Positions 16,421-25,567 of a DNA stretch of 64,000 nt are shown one piece after another. Below the pieces are notes generated by a model, which saw only the letters and a list, made by a program, of their open reading frames with translations, made no database searches and was not told the DNA's origin. The translations under genes and the position numbers were made by a program. The DNA comes from JAAYXS01 sp043820985 (GTDB lineage: Bacteria > Planctomycetota > Phycisphaerae > UBA1845 > Fen-1342): contig JBDRDH010000123.1 in the NCBI GenBank assembly GCA_043820985.1, positions 3,648 to 67,647 of the forward strand, in the 5' to 3' direction. Position 1 is the first letter of the stretch. Every line of letters begins with the position of its first letter.

Positions 16421-16942
16421 TCATTTCTCTTCGCCCTCGTCTGATAGGCCTCCCGCCTGAATTCGTCGTGCCACCTCCTTGGCACGCTCGATTGAGTCAA
16501 ATGGCCCCACATATAGGAATGTGCATGTCCACTCGTCTGGTATCCGATCATGCTGTATGACTATTCCATCGAGTATTATCGCTACAGTCATTCCGACGCG
16601 TTCACATCCCCACTTGTTGATCTGTATTATCATCTTCTTCCGAACGGGCACCCCAACAACCCAACCGGGTCTCCATTCCATCACTCTCGCTAACTCATAG
16701 CTGCAGTCCCCAAGATCAAGCGCGGCTGTTGGCGTACGATAGAACGTACGGTCTTCCTGATCTGCTACCGCGACGCTATGAATACTATCCTGTGTCAAGC
16801 TCACAGTGACAATCTGCAAATAGACGTTATTCGCCGCGGGCTGCGACGTGGGTTGCGGGCGTGAACACCCAGCGAGGGATAGACATAGCAAGATTGACCA
16901 GGTCGCCATAATTGCTAGGGCTGTCATAGTGCGTATGTGCAC
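16421..16942 (-). CDS. Lipoprotein with a SecD P1-head-like domain
   Basis: The 173-residue protein has a lipoprotein signal ending in LAGC. The C-terminal 60 residues (VAIILDGIVIQHDRIPDEWT, then VGPFDSIERAKEVARRIQAGG) look like the head of the first periplasmic domain of SecD, a fold that also occurs alone in secreted proteins of planctomycetes. The start is decided by AGGAGG (16950-16955) seven bases before a GTG at 16942; an ATG lies five codons further in, with no such site. Any link to protein export is inference. It seems paired with the membrane protein downstream. Confidence 0.6.
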   Translation of the reverse strand: MHIRTMTALAIMATWSILLCLSLAGCSRPQPTSQPAANNVYLQIVTVSLTQDSIHSVAVADQEDRTFYRTPTAALDLGDCSYELARVMEWRPGWVVGVPVRKKMIIQINKWGCERVGMTVAIILDGIVIQHDRIPDEWTCTFLYVGPFDSIERAKEVARRIQAGGLSDEGEEK

Positions 16943-17304
16943 TGATGTTCCTCCTGTTGCAGGATGAGGTCTACCCGTCAGATTAATGGCGGCGACCAAT
17001 TTCGGGGACACCATATTTAATTCCCACACGACATCGGCTGTGGGCCACGTTTCCTCGGGCTCAGGACACGTAAGATACTTGGACATCCCTCAACCACGAC
17101 TCGTGCCAGCCTGGCCATAAATAAACGCTAGGCCAACCGGTCCAATCCGTCAATAATGCAGCATGGTGCCCCAGGAATTGCCCTAACGTCTCGACCGGGG
17201 TGGAGCCCGGTCGCTACGTATTTATTGTTTTGCAAGCCACCAGAAAGCTACGGGGCGACGAGACGTCGGCCGCTACGGAATTGTGCATTATCTGGAATAC
17301 TAAT
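16943..17304. repeat. Repeat-bearing spacer
   Basis: The 362 bases hold no gene. Two degenerate GC-rich elements ending in CGCTACG lie at about 17190-17219 and 17248-17278; they belong to the same family as those at 15133 and 52466. The part nearest 16943 should hold the promoter of the lipoprotein gene. Confidence 0.6.
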
Positions 17305-18381
17305 TCAGTGTGTCTGGTAGCACTCGGCGGGGGCGATGTGTTCGGGCCAGATGTTTAGGTTGTGGAGGTACTGGCGCACGTGCGTGCATAAATGACATTT
17401 GTCGGCGTAGCCGGTGGGTGATTCCTGGTATCCGAATTCAGCGGCACGTTGCATCAGCTCATAACTACCACCGGTGACGAGCGGCTCTACCACGGGGTGC
17501 TCACACCAGTTGGCGGCAAAATCCTGCCAGATTTCCTCCACGGTGCGTTCGTGGGCACACCCCAGTACGATTCCGCTACATACGCCGGGGAAAATGTTGC
17601 CGTAGGCATCGATGTGCACGTGTCGGCTACCCAGTACGGCTTTCTGGCAGTTATCGTGCGCGAAATGGCGGGCGGGATAACGTGGCAGGAGACTGGCTAG
17701 GCACACTGCCGCCCGTCCGCTCAGGCGTTCCCTATGGCGTTGGATAGCTTCAATCCGGGCTTGTTGGAGTTGATCAGGACTCAGCCGACGTGGATCGACC
17801 GGTTGGTGGAAAAAGTCCCACCAGCGCACGCGCACCCGGCTACGCCCCAGGACCTGGCGGGCGATCCGGACACAGCGCTCCACGCGCTCGAACGGAATAT
17901 ATTCCTGGTGATAGATGTCCGTGCTGATTACCAGCTTTTCCATGCCCAGGGCATCGAGCAATTCGAGGCGGTTGCGGGTCAGGTTGTCGTCGGTGGCCCA
18001 GAAGGCGTTGGTCTCGATTTTTTCCAGGGGTGACAGGTGGGCGTCACGGGCGGCGCGGACAATGCCCGCCAGTCGGGGCCAATCGCGAAACGGTTCGCCA
18101 CCCGCCAAGTGAATGCGCATCCGCAGGCCGTGGCTGGCGGCAAGTGCATCCAGGCTCTGCCAAAGCCGCACGGCGGTGGCCACATCCATGTCGCCGGCGT
18201 GCTGTGGGCCACTGTAAACATAACAAAAGGCGCACCTGGCGTTGCACCAGTAGGTTACGAACAGACCGGCAAATTCCCAGACAGCCAGTTCGGGCTGGTT
18301 GCCGTCGTGTACCTCGTTATGTTGCGGCTGTGGGGGCAATTTGTTCTTCACCAGTGTAACAATGGACTGGTCACGGACCAT
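17305..18381 (-). CDS. Radical SAM protein with a cysteine-rich C-terminal region
   Basis: The 358-residue protein has the radical SAM cluster motif CNARCAFCYVYSG (Cys46, 50 and 53 from this start), then HLAGGEPF and KIETNAFWAT, which match the S-adenosylmethionine-binding strands. The C-terminal third has several Cys (DNCQKAVLG, FPGVCSGIVLGC, DKCHLCTHV), as in SPASM-type proteins that hold a second iron-sulfur cluster and modify peptides or proteins. No precursor peptide is obvious nearby. The ATG at 18381 was chosen; a TTG at 18468 gives 29 more residues, and neither has a strong ribosome-binding site. It is divergent from the hypothetical gene at 18522. Confidence 0.8.
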   Translation of the reverse strand: MVRDQSIVTLVKNKLPPQPQHNEVHDGNQPELAVWEFAGLFVTYWCNARCAFCYVYSGPQHAGDMDVATAVRLWQSLDALAASHGLRMRIHLAGGEPFRDWPRLAGIVRAARDAHLSPLEKIETNAFWATDDNLTRNRLELLDALGMEKLVISTDIYHQEYIPFERVERCVRIARQVLGRSRVRVRWWDFFHQPVDPRRLSPDQLQQARIEAIQRHRERLSGRAAVCLASLLPRYPARHFAHDNCQKAVLGSRHVHIDAYGNIFPGVCSGIVLGCAHERTVEEIWQDFAANWCEHPVVEPLVTGGSYELMQRAAEFGYQESPTGYADKCHLCTHVRQYLHNLNIWPEHIAPAECYQTH

Positions 18382-18521
18382 CCGTGTCTGCTGTTCTTGT
18401 GGAAGTATATCCGCGACCGCCCGCTTAGGGGGATACGTCAATCCAGTTGACGGCGGACGAATGTGCAAGTAGCGTAATTCATAGTGGTAAGGCCCGTTCC
18501 GGGATATTGCAGAGGCCGCGG

Positions 18522-19025
18522 ATGAGACGTCACCATCTGGCGCAGATTCTCATGACATACACCCGTTGTCCAGCGGACCGTCTGGCCGCGCAATTGGAGC
18601 AGCGGCTGCTGGAGGAACCGCGCTGTCCGGCGACTCGTTACCTGCTGGCTTGCCAGTGTTTTGACCGTGGCCGCACGGCGCTGGCGGTCCGCCATATGAT
18701 GATCGCCCATCATGCCGAGCCGCAGTTCGAATCCGCCGCCCTGCTGGTATTCGCCGGCTTGAACTGGATCGGCGCGCATGGCCAGGACCTGCTCCCGGTG
18801 CTATTGAAGACCTGGGAGGAATTTCGGCGGCCCGAATTCGACCGTCGGCCCAAGGAGCGGATTCTGCTGGACGCCTTCGCCGAGCGCGATCCGGGGCTGG
18901 AGAGTGTCTCGCCACTGGCACGCCGATTGTGGCGTTTGCCGATCCAGATGCTACGTTCACAGATTCGGGCCGCGGTATCGTCGCGCGATGCCGGACTGTA
19001 TCCCCTGCTGATCGCGCCAGCCTGA
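18522..19025 (+). CDS. Unknown protein, possibly helical-repeat
   Basis: The 167-residue product is rich in Arg, Leu and Ala. The stretch LAAQLEQRLLEEPRCPATRYLLACQCFDRGRTALAVRHMM has the helix-turn-helix spacing of TPR repeats, but no clean TPR consensus. There is no signal peptide or membrane segment. The ATG at 18522 has AGAGG six bases upstream. It is the first gene of a plus-strand group with two GT2 enzymes and a GT87-like protein, 28 bases before the first. A regulatory or scaffold role in that pathway is only a guess from position. Confidence 0.55.
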   Translation: MRRHHLAQILMTYTRCPADRLAAQLEQRLLEEPRCPATRYLLACQCFDRGRTALAVRHMMIAHHAEPQFESAALLVFAGLNWIGAHGQDLLPVLLKTWEEFRRPEFDRRPKERILLDAFAERDPGLESVSPLARRLWRLPIQMLRSQIRAAVSSRDAGLYPLLIAPA

Positions 19026-19053
19026 TGCCCCGTTCAAGGAGCTTTTAGGAAAC

Positions 19054-19755
19054 ATGCTGCTGTCCATCGTCATACCCGTGTACAACGAAAAAGACACTCT
19101 GTTCACGATCATTCGGAAGGTGCTGGATTCTCCGGTTGAGTTGGAGCGTGAAATCGTACTGGTAGACGACTGTTCGACCGATGGCACGCCGGATCTGTAT
19201 CCACGCCTGCCCCAGGAGTTTCCCAACGCCAATATCAAGTTGGTGAAGCACAAGCGCAACCAGGGCAAGGGCGCCGCTCTGCGGACCGGCTATCGTGAAG
19301 CCACCGGCGATATCATTTTGGTCCAGGACGCCGATCTCGAATACGACCCGGCCGACTATCCCAAGCTGGTACAACCCATCATCGACGACCGGGCCGACGT
19401 CGTTTATGGCTCGCGCTATCTGACCGGCGACGCGCACCGGGTCATGTTCTACTGGCACACCATGGGAAACAAGATCCTGACCCTGCTGTCCAACATGTTC
19501 ACCAATCTGTATCTGACCGATATGGAAACTTGCTATAAGGTCTTCAAGGCCGAAGTGATCAAGAGTATTACCCTCAAGTCGAACCGCTTTGGCGTCGAGC
19601 CCGAGGTAACCGCCAAGGTGGCGCGCGGCGGCTGGCGCGTCTTCGAGGTCGGGATCAGTTACGCCGGCCGCTCGTACGGCGAAGGTAAGAAGATCACCTG
19701 GCGCGACGGTCTGAAGGCGATTTTCTGCATAGTGCGCTATGCAATTGCAAATTGA
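19054..19755 (+). CDS. GT2 glycosyltransferase, polyprenyl-phosphate sugar synthase-like
   Basis: The 233-residue enzyme carries family 2 motifs in order: SIVIPVYNEKDTL, VLVDDCSTDGTPDL, NQGKGAALRTGY and ILVQDADLEYDP (metal-binding DxD), then YGSRYL and DMETCYKVFKAEVI. Enzymes of this kind transfer glucose or mannose from a nucleotide sugar to dolichyl or undecaprenyl phosphate at the cytoplasmic membrane face. There is no C-terminal membrane helix, so it should be a peripheral protein. AGGA lies four bases before the ATG. It clusters with a second GT2 gene and a GT87-like gene that could use the lipid-linked sugar. Confidence 0.92.
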   Translation: MLLSIVIPVYNEKDTLFTIIRKVLDSPVELEREIVLVDDCSTDGTPDLYPRLPQEFPNANIKLVKHKRNQGKGAALRTGYREATGDIILVQDADLEYDPADYPKLVQPIIDDRADVVYGSRYLTGDAHRVMFYWHTMGNKILTLLSNMFTNLYLTDMETCYKVFKAEVIKSITLKSNRFGVEPEVTAKVARGGWRVFEVGISYAGRSYGEGKKITWRDGLKAIFCIVRYAIAN

Positions 19756-19785
19756 GAACAAACCACGGCCGGCACGCAGTTAAAC

Positions 19786-20502
19786 ATGTATCACCCGCCG
19801 CTATCCACGACGGTCGTTGTTCCAACTTATAACGAGCGCGAGAATCTGGGGCCGCTCGCCCAGCGGGTTTTCAGCGTACTGACCACGGATAACTGCGAAC
19901 TTCTGGTTGTGGATGACGATTCGCCGGACGGTACGGCCGAGTTGGTCGACGAGCTCGCGCGTGAATACCCGATTCGTTGCCTGGTTCGTCGTGACGAGCG
20001 CGGGCTGGCGACCGCCGTGATCGCGGGACTGCGTGCCGCGCGGGGTGAATTGATCGTTTCGATGGACGCGGACTTGTCACACCCGCCCGAGGCTATTCCG
20101 GCTCTCCTGGCGGCGCTGGATGATCCGGATGTCAACATGGCGATCGGCAGCCGCTTCGTACCGGGCGGACAGGTTGATTCGGACTGGCCCTGGCATCGGC
20201 AACTCAATAGTTGGGCGGCCCGGATGCTGGCGCGGCCGCTGACCAATGTGCGCGACATGATGGCGGGTTTCTTCGCTGTCCGGCGGAATGAGCTGACTTT
20301 GGATAACTTACACCCCATCGGCTACAAGATCGCCTTGGAACTGATCGTGCGCCACCGGTGGAAGCACGTGGTCGAAGTGCCCATTTCATTCGCCGACCGC
20401 GCGGCCGGTCAGACGAAGCTAAATCTGGCCGAGCAGTTTCGCTACCTGCGGCACTTGTGGCGTTTGTACCACTACATGCTCTCTGGACGCAAGCAACCAT
20501 GA
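19786..20502 (+). CDS. GT2 glycosyltransferase, dolichyl-phosphate mannose synthase-like
   Basis: The 238-residue protein has TVVVPTYNERENL, LLVVDDDSPDGTAEL, RGLATAVIAGL, VSMDADLSHPPEAI and later PIGYKIALELIVR. This set is typical of DPM1/polyprenol-monophosphomannose synthases. It should load mannose onto polyprenyl phosphate for transfer on the other side of the membrane. The stop overlaps the start of the next gene by four bases (ATGA), and the gap to the preceding GT2 is 30 bases. Donor and lipid are inferred from the family. Confidence 0.9.
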   Translation: MYHPPLSTTVVVPTYNERENLGPLAQRVFSVLTTDNCELLVVDDDSPDGTAELVDELAREYPIRCLVRRDERGLATAVIAGLRAARGELIVSMDADLSHPPEAIPALLAALDDPDVNMAIGSRFVPGGQVDSDWPWHRQLNSWAARMLARPLTNVRDMMAGFFAVRRNELTLDNLHPIGYKIALELIVRHRWKHVVEVPISFADRAAGQTKLNLAEQFRYLRHLWRLYHYMLSGRKQP

Positions 20503-21773
20503 TCGCTCCGGCTGATCCTAAACCACAACGCTGGCTGGCCGGCTGGCAGCCGCTACTCATCGCCGGCGCGGTGTTCGTGGTGGTGATGTGCGTGATCGTG
20601 GCGAAGCGGGCTGAGGGCACAACCGATTTTCGCGATTACTGGCAAACCGCCGTCCATTTTCAGAAAACCGGGCAGATCACCGAGGAGCATGGCGTACATA
20701 ACTATTTGCCGTTCTTCGCGATCTTCATGACACCCTGGAGTTTTCTGCCGCTGCGCGTGGCCATCGTGCTCTTCACGTTGATGTCGCTGGGCTTGCTTGG
20801 TCTGACCATAACAATGGTCGAGATGCTGCTGAATAACAAGCTAGGTGCCAAGCCGCGGCGGGCACTGTTGATCACACTGGGTTTGATACTCGCCTATGTC
20901 GTCTCCAGCAGCGTGCTGGCGACGGTAAACATTCTGGTGCTGTTCCTGATTATCGCGACCTGGTTTCTCGTGGAGCGCGGCCACGAGTGGCAAGCCGGGG
21001 TGCCGCTGGGTCTGGCCGTGCTGATTAAGGTGTTACCGGCGGCTCTGATCGTTTTTTTCCTGCTAAACCGCCGCTGGCGCGTGGCCGGCGTCAGCCTGGC
21101 GACGATCGTGATCCTGGGATTTGGCTTGCCGCTGCTGTCGATTGGACCCGAGCAGACCATCGCGCGTCACCGGCAATTCCGTCAGACGGCCATGCGCGAT
21201 CATTCGGCATACAGCACCATCCACGCCGAGAAACCGCTCAAGGCCAAGTACAACAACAATTCACTACCAATCGTCTTGCGGCACCTGCTGACGCGGATCG
21301 ACGCCAACGCTGGCGAGGTCGAGGATGCCATTTACGTCAACTTTGCTGAACTACCACCGCGCGCCATCTGGTGGTTGTACATGGCTGTGATGCTGGTGTT
21401 AGTCGGGGCAACACTGTTCGTCACCTTGCGTGGTCCGCCGAAATGGCCGCCGGACTCGATCGACGACGGCCGGGTGGTGCGGGCGCAATTCGGCCTGTGG
21501 ACCTGCCTGATGCTGATCGCATCCCCCCTGCTGTGGACGCACTATATCGTCTGGGCGTACTGGCCGCTGGCGGTGGTCACCGATCATGGTGAGCGTTACC
21601 TGAGTCGGACCAGACGCATCCATGTTTGGTCGGCGAGCGCCCTGCTGGTTTGGCTGGCGGGGGCCATACTCCTGGCCTGGCCCGCCGCCCGCGCCACCGG
21701 CGCGCAAATGGCGGCGTTGATCGTCCTGTGGGGGATTCTATTGCGGTTATCAATGCGTGCTGAGCAGACATGA
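20499..21773 (+). CDS. GT87-like (DUF2029) polytopic mannosyltransferase candidate
   Basis: The 424-residue membrane protein has about ten hydrophobic segments. Features of the DUF2029/GT87 family are visible: the N-terminal region FRDYWQTAVHFQ, then YLPFFAIFMTPWSFLP, VNILVLFLI, LGLAVLIKVLPAALIVFFLL and LWTHYIVW near the C-terminus. Family members use polyprenyl-phosphate mannose to build lipomannan-type or other cell-surface glycans. This fits the two upstream GT2 enzymes, which could supply the donor. The start at 20499 overlaps the upstream stop, so the genes are translationally coupled. The product glycan is unknown. Confidence 0.85.
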   Translation: MIAPADPKPQRWLAGWQPLLIAGAVFVVVMCVIVAKRAEGTTDFRDYWQTAVHFQKTGQITEEHGVHNYLPFFAIFMTPWSFLPLRVAIVLFTLMSLGLLGLTITMVEMLLNNKLGAKPRRALLITLGLILAYVVSSSVLATVNILVLFLIIATWFLVERGHEWQAGVPLGLAVLIKVLPAALIVFFLLNRRWRVAGVSLATIVILGFGLPLLSIGPEQTIARHRQFRQTAMRDHSAYSTIHAEKPLKAKYNNNSLPIVLRHLLTRIDANAGEVEDAIYVNFAELPPRAIWWLYMAVMLVLVGATLFVTLRGPPKWPPDSIDDGRVVRAQFGLWTCLMLIASPLLWTHYIVWAYWPLAVVTDHGERYLSRTRRIHVWSASALLVWLAGAILLAWPAARATGAQMAALIVLWGILLRLSMRAEQT

Positions 21774-22050
21774 GTGCAGCAACTCAGAGCGCGAGCGCGT
21801 CCTTCCCAATCCGAGCCCCGAGCGCAAGCGAGTGGGTTATGAGTAACGAGTAACGAGTAGCGAGTTGAGTTAAGAATGCGGAGTTAAGAGTTCAGATTAG
21901 CGCGTTGTAACCGTTCTTGTAACTCAATCCTCAATCCCCGATCCTCAATCCTTCCCCTCCGCGTCCTTTGTCCTGGCGCGCCGGGATCTTGGCGGTTACC
22001 ATGCCCCGGACATCAATCTGAACTCGCCACTCGTTATCTGCCACATTCAA
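21774..22050. repeat. Spacer with degenerate short repeats
   Basis: The spacer between converging genes has an AATCCGAGCCCCGAGCGCAAGCGAG element (about 21811-21835) and a run of imperfect GAGTAACGAGTAACGAG units. I saw no gene and no clear terminator. Confidence 0.55.
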
Positions 22051-24900
22051 CTATCCGCCGCCAACGATTCTGATGAACTCGTCAATGTCGTAGGCATTTA
22101 CACTGCCATCACCATTGCAGTCAGCAAGCATCTGGTCGCAGTCCGGGTAGGTGGCCTCATAGTCGCAATTGGGACTGAGCGCGCAGATGAATGGATCGAT
22201 GTCGTAAGCATTGACGATGCCGTCGCAGTTCAAGTCACCGAGTGAATGGCGTTGAATAGCCCACAGTTCACGGCCAATCGACTCCTCATAGGCCGAGAAA
22301 TACAGCCGGTCGCCGCTAACCACCAATTCCTGCGGCGAGGCGTGTAACGGACCGGGCGCGATATCCGAAACACGATAGGTACCAGCCTCGGTCCCATCGC
22401 TGCACCATAGTTCAACGCCGAATACTCCATCGGTGGCGGCGAAATATACTCGGTCATGATACGCAACCACTTCCCATATCGTTGATCCCTCGGGACCAGG
22501 ATATATGTCCTTAACCAGGTGCGTACCGTCGGGAGTGCTATCTGAGACCCACAGCTCGCGGCCATGTGCATCATCAACCGCGCTGAAAAACATGAGCTCA
22601 CCGATATTCGCCAGATACTCTGGCCCGGAACTTCCGACACCCTCGTAGATGTCTTTCACCATGTAAGTCCCTGCGATAGTGCCATCGCTGAACCACAGCT
22701 CGCGCCCGTGAACGCCATCATTGGCGACAAAAAACAGCGTATCATTCATAGCCGCCAGATTGTCCGGCTCAGATGATCCCACGTTAGGCCAGATATCGCT
22801 AACCTGTAGGGTACCTTCTTCTGTGCCGTTGCTTTTCCACAGTTCAATGCCGTTAGAGCCATCTTCAGCTTGAAAGTAGGCGAATCCATCTACATCACAT
22901 ATATAGTACGGATTCGAATCGCCAACAGGATTGATATCAGCAACGGCGTGGGTACCTTCTTCCGTACCATTGCTGGTCCAAAGTTCGCTGCCGAGTTCCG
23001 TATCACGTCCCACGAAGAATAAAACGCCACCTACCTCGGTCAAATACCAGGCGCTTATGTCCGAAACACGATAAGTTCCAGGCTCAGTACCATCACTGCG
23101 CCACAGGTCCCAATTTCCCTGGAAATATAGTAGGCCATTGACATCTACTAACATTTGTGGACGCACTTCATGAACGCATACTGTACCCGCCTCCGCACCA
23201 TCGCTCTTCCACAACATTCTGTCGTAAACATTGCCACTCTCAGACGCCACAAAGAACAACGTGTCGTCCACTGCCGTAAGCAACAATGGGCAAAACCAGT
23301 ACGAGTAAACCATTGGATCAGGTCCGGGACGTATGTCACGAGTAAGCCTGGTTCCCTCAAGCGTGCCATCGCTGATCCATAGCTCTGTGCCGGTTGCTGG
23401 TTCAGTGGCGACAAAGGACAGTTTGTTGTTATAGCTCGTAAGATATTGTGGGTTGGCACTGTTCGAAGCCGGTGCAACATCGACCATCATCTGCGTGCCC
23501 GCTTCCGTACCATCGCTGTACCATAGTTCATAGCCATGCACGCCATCATGATCACTGAAATACAGTCTATTCATTACGGCAGCGAGATTTTTCGGTCCGG
23601 AAGACGTGTTATCGCCGGGAGTAATATCACGTGTCACGAATGTGCCTTCCATGGTTCCATCCGTGCGCCATACTTCTTCACCCAAGCTGTCATCCTCGGC
23701 CACAAAATATACCAGGCCATTTGCAAATGTCAGATCATGGGGTTGAACACCATAGAAACCACCGCGCACCAGGATAGTTCCAGATTCTGTGCCATCGCTT
23801 TTCCAAATCCCAGATCCTTGGGGGGCATCTCCAACCAGGAAGAGTACGCCATCGGCGTTAGTTAAATAGCTATTCGAAGCAAGTCCATTACCAGTTCCAA
23901 GATCCAAGTCCTTCACAAGTATCGTGCCCTCCGACGTACCATCGCTCTTCCACAGTTCGTATCCACTGATACCGTCATTTGCACGAAAGAATAATACTTG
24001 GCCGATGGCGATCATCGGGGTTGGCAGTGAACCACTCGACCCAGTGTTAATGTCTGCCACCAGAGTCGTCCCGGTTTCAGTGCCGTCTGAGCGCCATAGT
24101 TCCTGTCCGTGCTCACCGTCATCAGCGCAGCAGAATAACACACCATTCATGTTTGCCAGTGTTGGAGTACTGGCTGTAAGAGCACCCTCCGAGCCCGAGC
24201 GAATATCCTTGACCATAAAGGTTCCAGCAGTTGTGCCGTCACTAACCCATAGCTCAGGACCGTTTAATCCGTCATCTGCGACAAAGAACAGCATATTACC
24301 CACGGCGGTGAGCGATTTGGGAGACGATCCGTTCAACCCGGAATATATGTCTTTAACAAGAGTCGTGCCCTCAGTGGTGCCGTCAGTGCACCACAACTCT
24401 GAGCCATTAATCCCGTCATCGGCCGCAAAGAACAGTACGTCACTAACAACCACCAGCTGTTGTGGTGACGAGCTGTCGGCGCCGATCGCGATATCAGCAA
24501 TCAGGCATGTCCCGGCATCAGTGCCATCACTGCGCCATAGCTCCGTTCCATGATCATCATCAGTCGCACGGAAGACACACAGTCCATTAAACCGAGTGTG
24601 ATAGGCGTAGAAGCGTGAATTCACGAAATTAGCCCCGGTGGTAATTCCGGGACGAATGTCCTTCACCATCCGCGTGCCCGTCGTCGTCCCATCAGTAATC
24701 CAAAGCTCCGTGCCAAACTCCGGGTGCCAGGCCGTGAAATACACCTGCCCGTTAATTTCCAGAAAGCCGACTGGCTCTGACGAGTCCGGATTAGCGACGG
24801 TCGCGATGTCCGCGACCAGATATGGAGCTTCGTCTGCCTGTACCAACCCAAAGCAGCCCATTAGCATGCTGAGCACGATAAGTGATATTCGCAACATCAT
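22051..24900 (-). CDS. Secreted ELWxxDGT-repeat protein with a dockerin-like C-terminus
   Basis: The 949-residue product has a signal peptide (MMLRISLIVLSMLMGCFGLVQA) and then about 17 repeats of roughly 49 residues, each with an ELWxSDGTxxGTxxVxDI core, spaced by segments such as LFFVADDGxxGxELW. These repeats are predicted to form beta-propeller-like structures. The last 60 residues hold two EF-hand-like loops, LNCDGIVNAYDIDPF and DCNGDGSVNAYDIDEF, the pattern of dockerin type I modules. The start is fixed by AGGAGG eight bases before the ATG at 24900. The protein is probably extracellular or surface-associated; no binding partner is known. One repeat lacks the full DGT (KSDGAEAGT). Confidence 0.93.
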   Translation of the reverse strand: MMLRISLIVLSMLMGCFGLVQADEAPYLVADIATVANPDSSEPVGFLEINGQVYFTAWHPEFGTELWITDGTTTGTRMVKDIRPGITTGANFVNSRFYAYHTRFNGLCVFRATDDDHGTELWRSDGTDAGTCLIADIAIGADSSSPQQLVVVSDVLFFAADDGINGSELWCTDGTTEGTTLVKDIYSGLNGSSPKSLTAVGNMLFFVADDGLNGPELWVSDGTTAGTFMVKDIRSGSEGALTASTPTLANMNGVLFCCADDGEHGQELWRSDGTETGTTLVADINTGSSGSLPTPMIAIGQVLFFRANDGISGYELWKSDGTSEGTILVKDLDLGTGNGLASNSYLTNADGVLFLVGDAPQGSGIWKSDGTESGTILVRGGFYGVQPHDLTFANGLVYFVAEDDSLGEEVWRTDGTMEGTFVTRDITPGDNTSSGPKNLAAVMNRLYFSDHDGVHGYELWYSDGTEAGTQMMVDVAPASNSANPQYLTSYNNKLSFVATEPATGTELWISDGTLEGTRLTRDIRPGPDPMVYSYWFCPLLLTAVDDTLFFVASESGNVYDRMLWKSDGAEAGTVCVHEVRPQMLVDVNGLLYFQGNWDLWRSDGTEPGTYRVSDISAWYLTEVGGVLFFVGRDTELGSELWTSNGTEEGTHAVADINPVGDSNPYYICDVDGFAYFQAEDGSNGIELWKSNGTEEGTLQVSDIWPNVGSSEPDNLAAMNDTLFFVANDGVHGRELWFSDGTIAGTYMVKDIYEGVGSSGPEYLANIGELMFFSAVDDAHGRELWVSDSTPDGTHLVKDIYPGPEGSTIWEVVAYHDRVYFAATDGVFGVELWCSDGTEAGTYRVSDIAPGPLHASPQELVVSGDRLYFSAYEESIGRELWAIQRHSLGDLNCDGIVNAYDIDPFICALSPNCDYEATYPDCDQMLADCNGDGSVNAYDIDEFIRIVGGG

Positions 24901-25567
24901 CGCACGATCCTCCTGAGTTACGTCGTTAAACATTAAGGGTGTTACCACCCCTATCCCCATTATATACCGGTTAACTCACATGGAGAGTACATTTTGTGTG
25001 CCACAAACACGCATTAATTCAGTTTACTGACGCATCGTCGTTGGTGCAACGAAATTCCCCCCCTTGCAGATCAGGCCAGGACATGCCCTACGCCTCCCCC
25101 TCCTCCACAATCTCCGCCACCGGCGGTTGCGGGGATTCGTACTTCGGGATCTCCGGCTCGGGAACGGATTTGATCAGGCGGGCGATGATTTTGTGCATGA
25201 TTGTTGTAAAAACTAACTCAGAGCGCTGATCTGGCACATTTTGACAGCGCAGTCCACCGGTGGACGTACAGGATTTCGTTGTTATCTAACCTCCCAGCGC
25301 AAACGTGTTTCACATGAAACACGTTTGTGCGGTGCGGGCAGATTGGGTGCTTGCTCGCGCTACGCGTTCTGATTGGATGGTTTGGCCGGTCGCTGATCCC
25401 GATTTGTTGGGACGGTTCTGATTTGGCCGGTCGCTCACGCTCGCGGTTCTGATTGGAGGCGCTGGCTTGCGCTGCGGGCTGGATTGCTTTGGGACGGCCG
25501 GTACGGAGCCCGGCCGCTACGTTAGGCGCTGGCCGGCGCGGCGCGTTCGGATTGGATGCGAGATGGC
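24901..25567. other. Spacer with degenerate repeats
   Basis: The 667 bases have no sure gene. From about 25340 to 25560 the DNA is built of scraps of GC-rich repeats, including a GGCCGCTAC element at 25491-25525 and several copies of a GCGCTGGC...TCTGATTGG-like segment. A small minus-strand frame at 25088-25198 is listed separately. The left end near 24901-24960 should hold the promoter of the ELWxxDGT gene. Confidence 0.55.
25088..25198 (-). CDS. Possible small protein of 36 residues
   Basis: The frame encodes MHKIIARLIKSVPEPEIPKY followed by a Pro/Glu-rich acidic tail. A basic amphipathic start with an acidic tail is plausible for a small protein, and third positions are GC-rich as in neighbouring genes. 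There is no ribosome-binding site before the ATG at 25198 and no recognisable family. It could equally be a gene remnant or chance. Confidence 0.25.
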   Translation of the reverse strand: MHKIIARLIKSVPEPEIPKYESPQPPVAEIVEEGEA

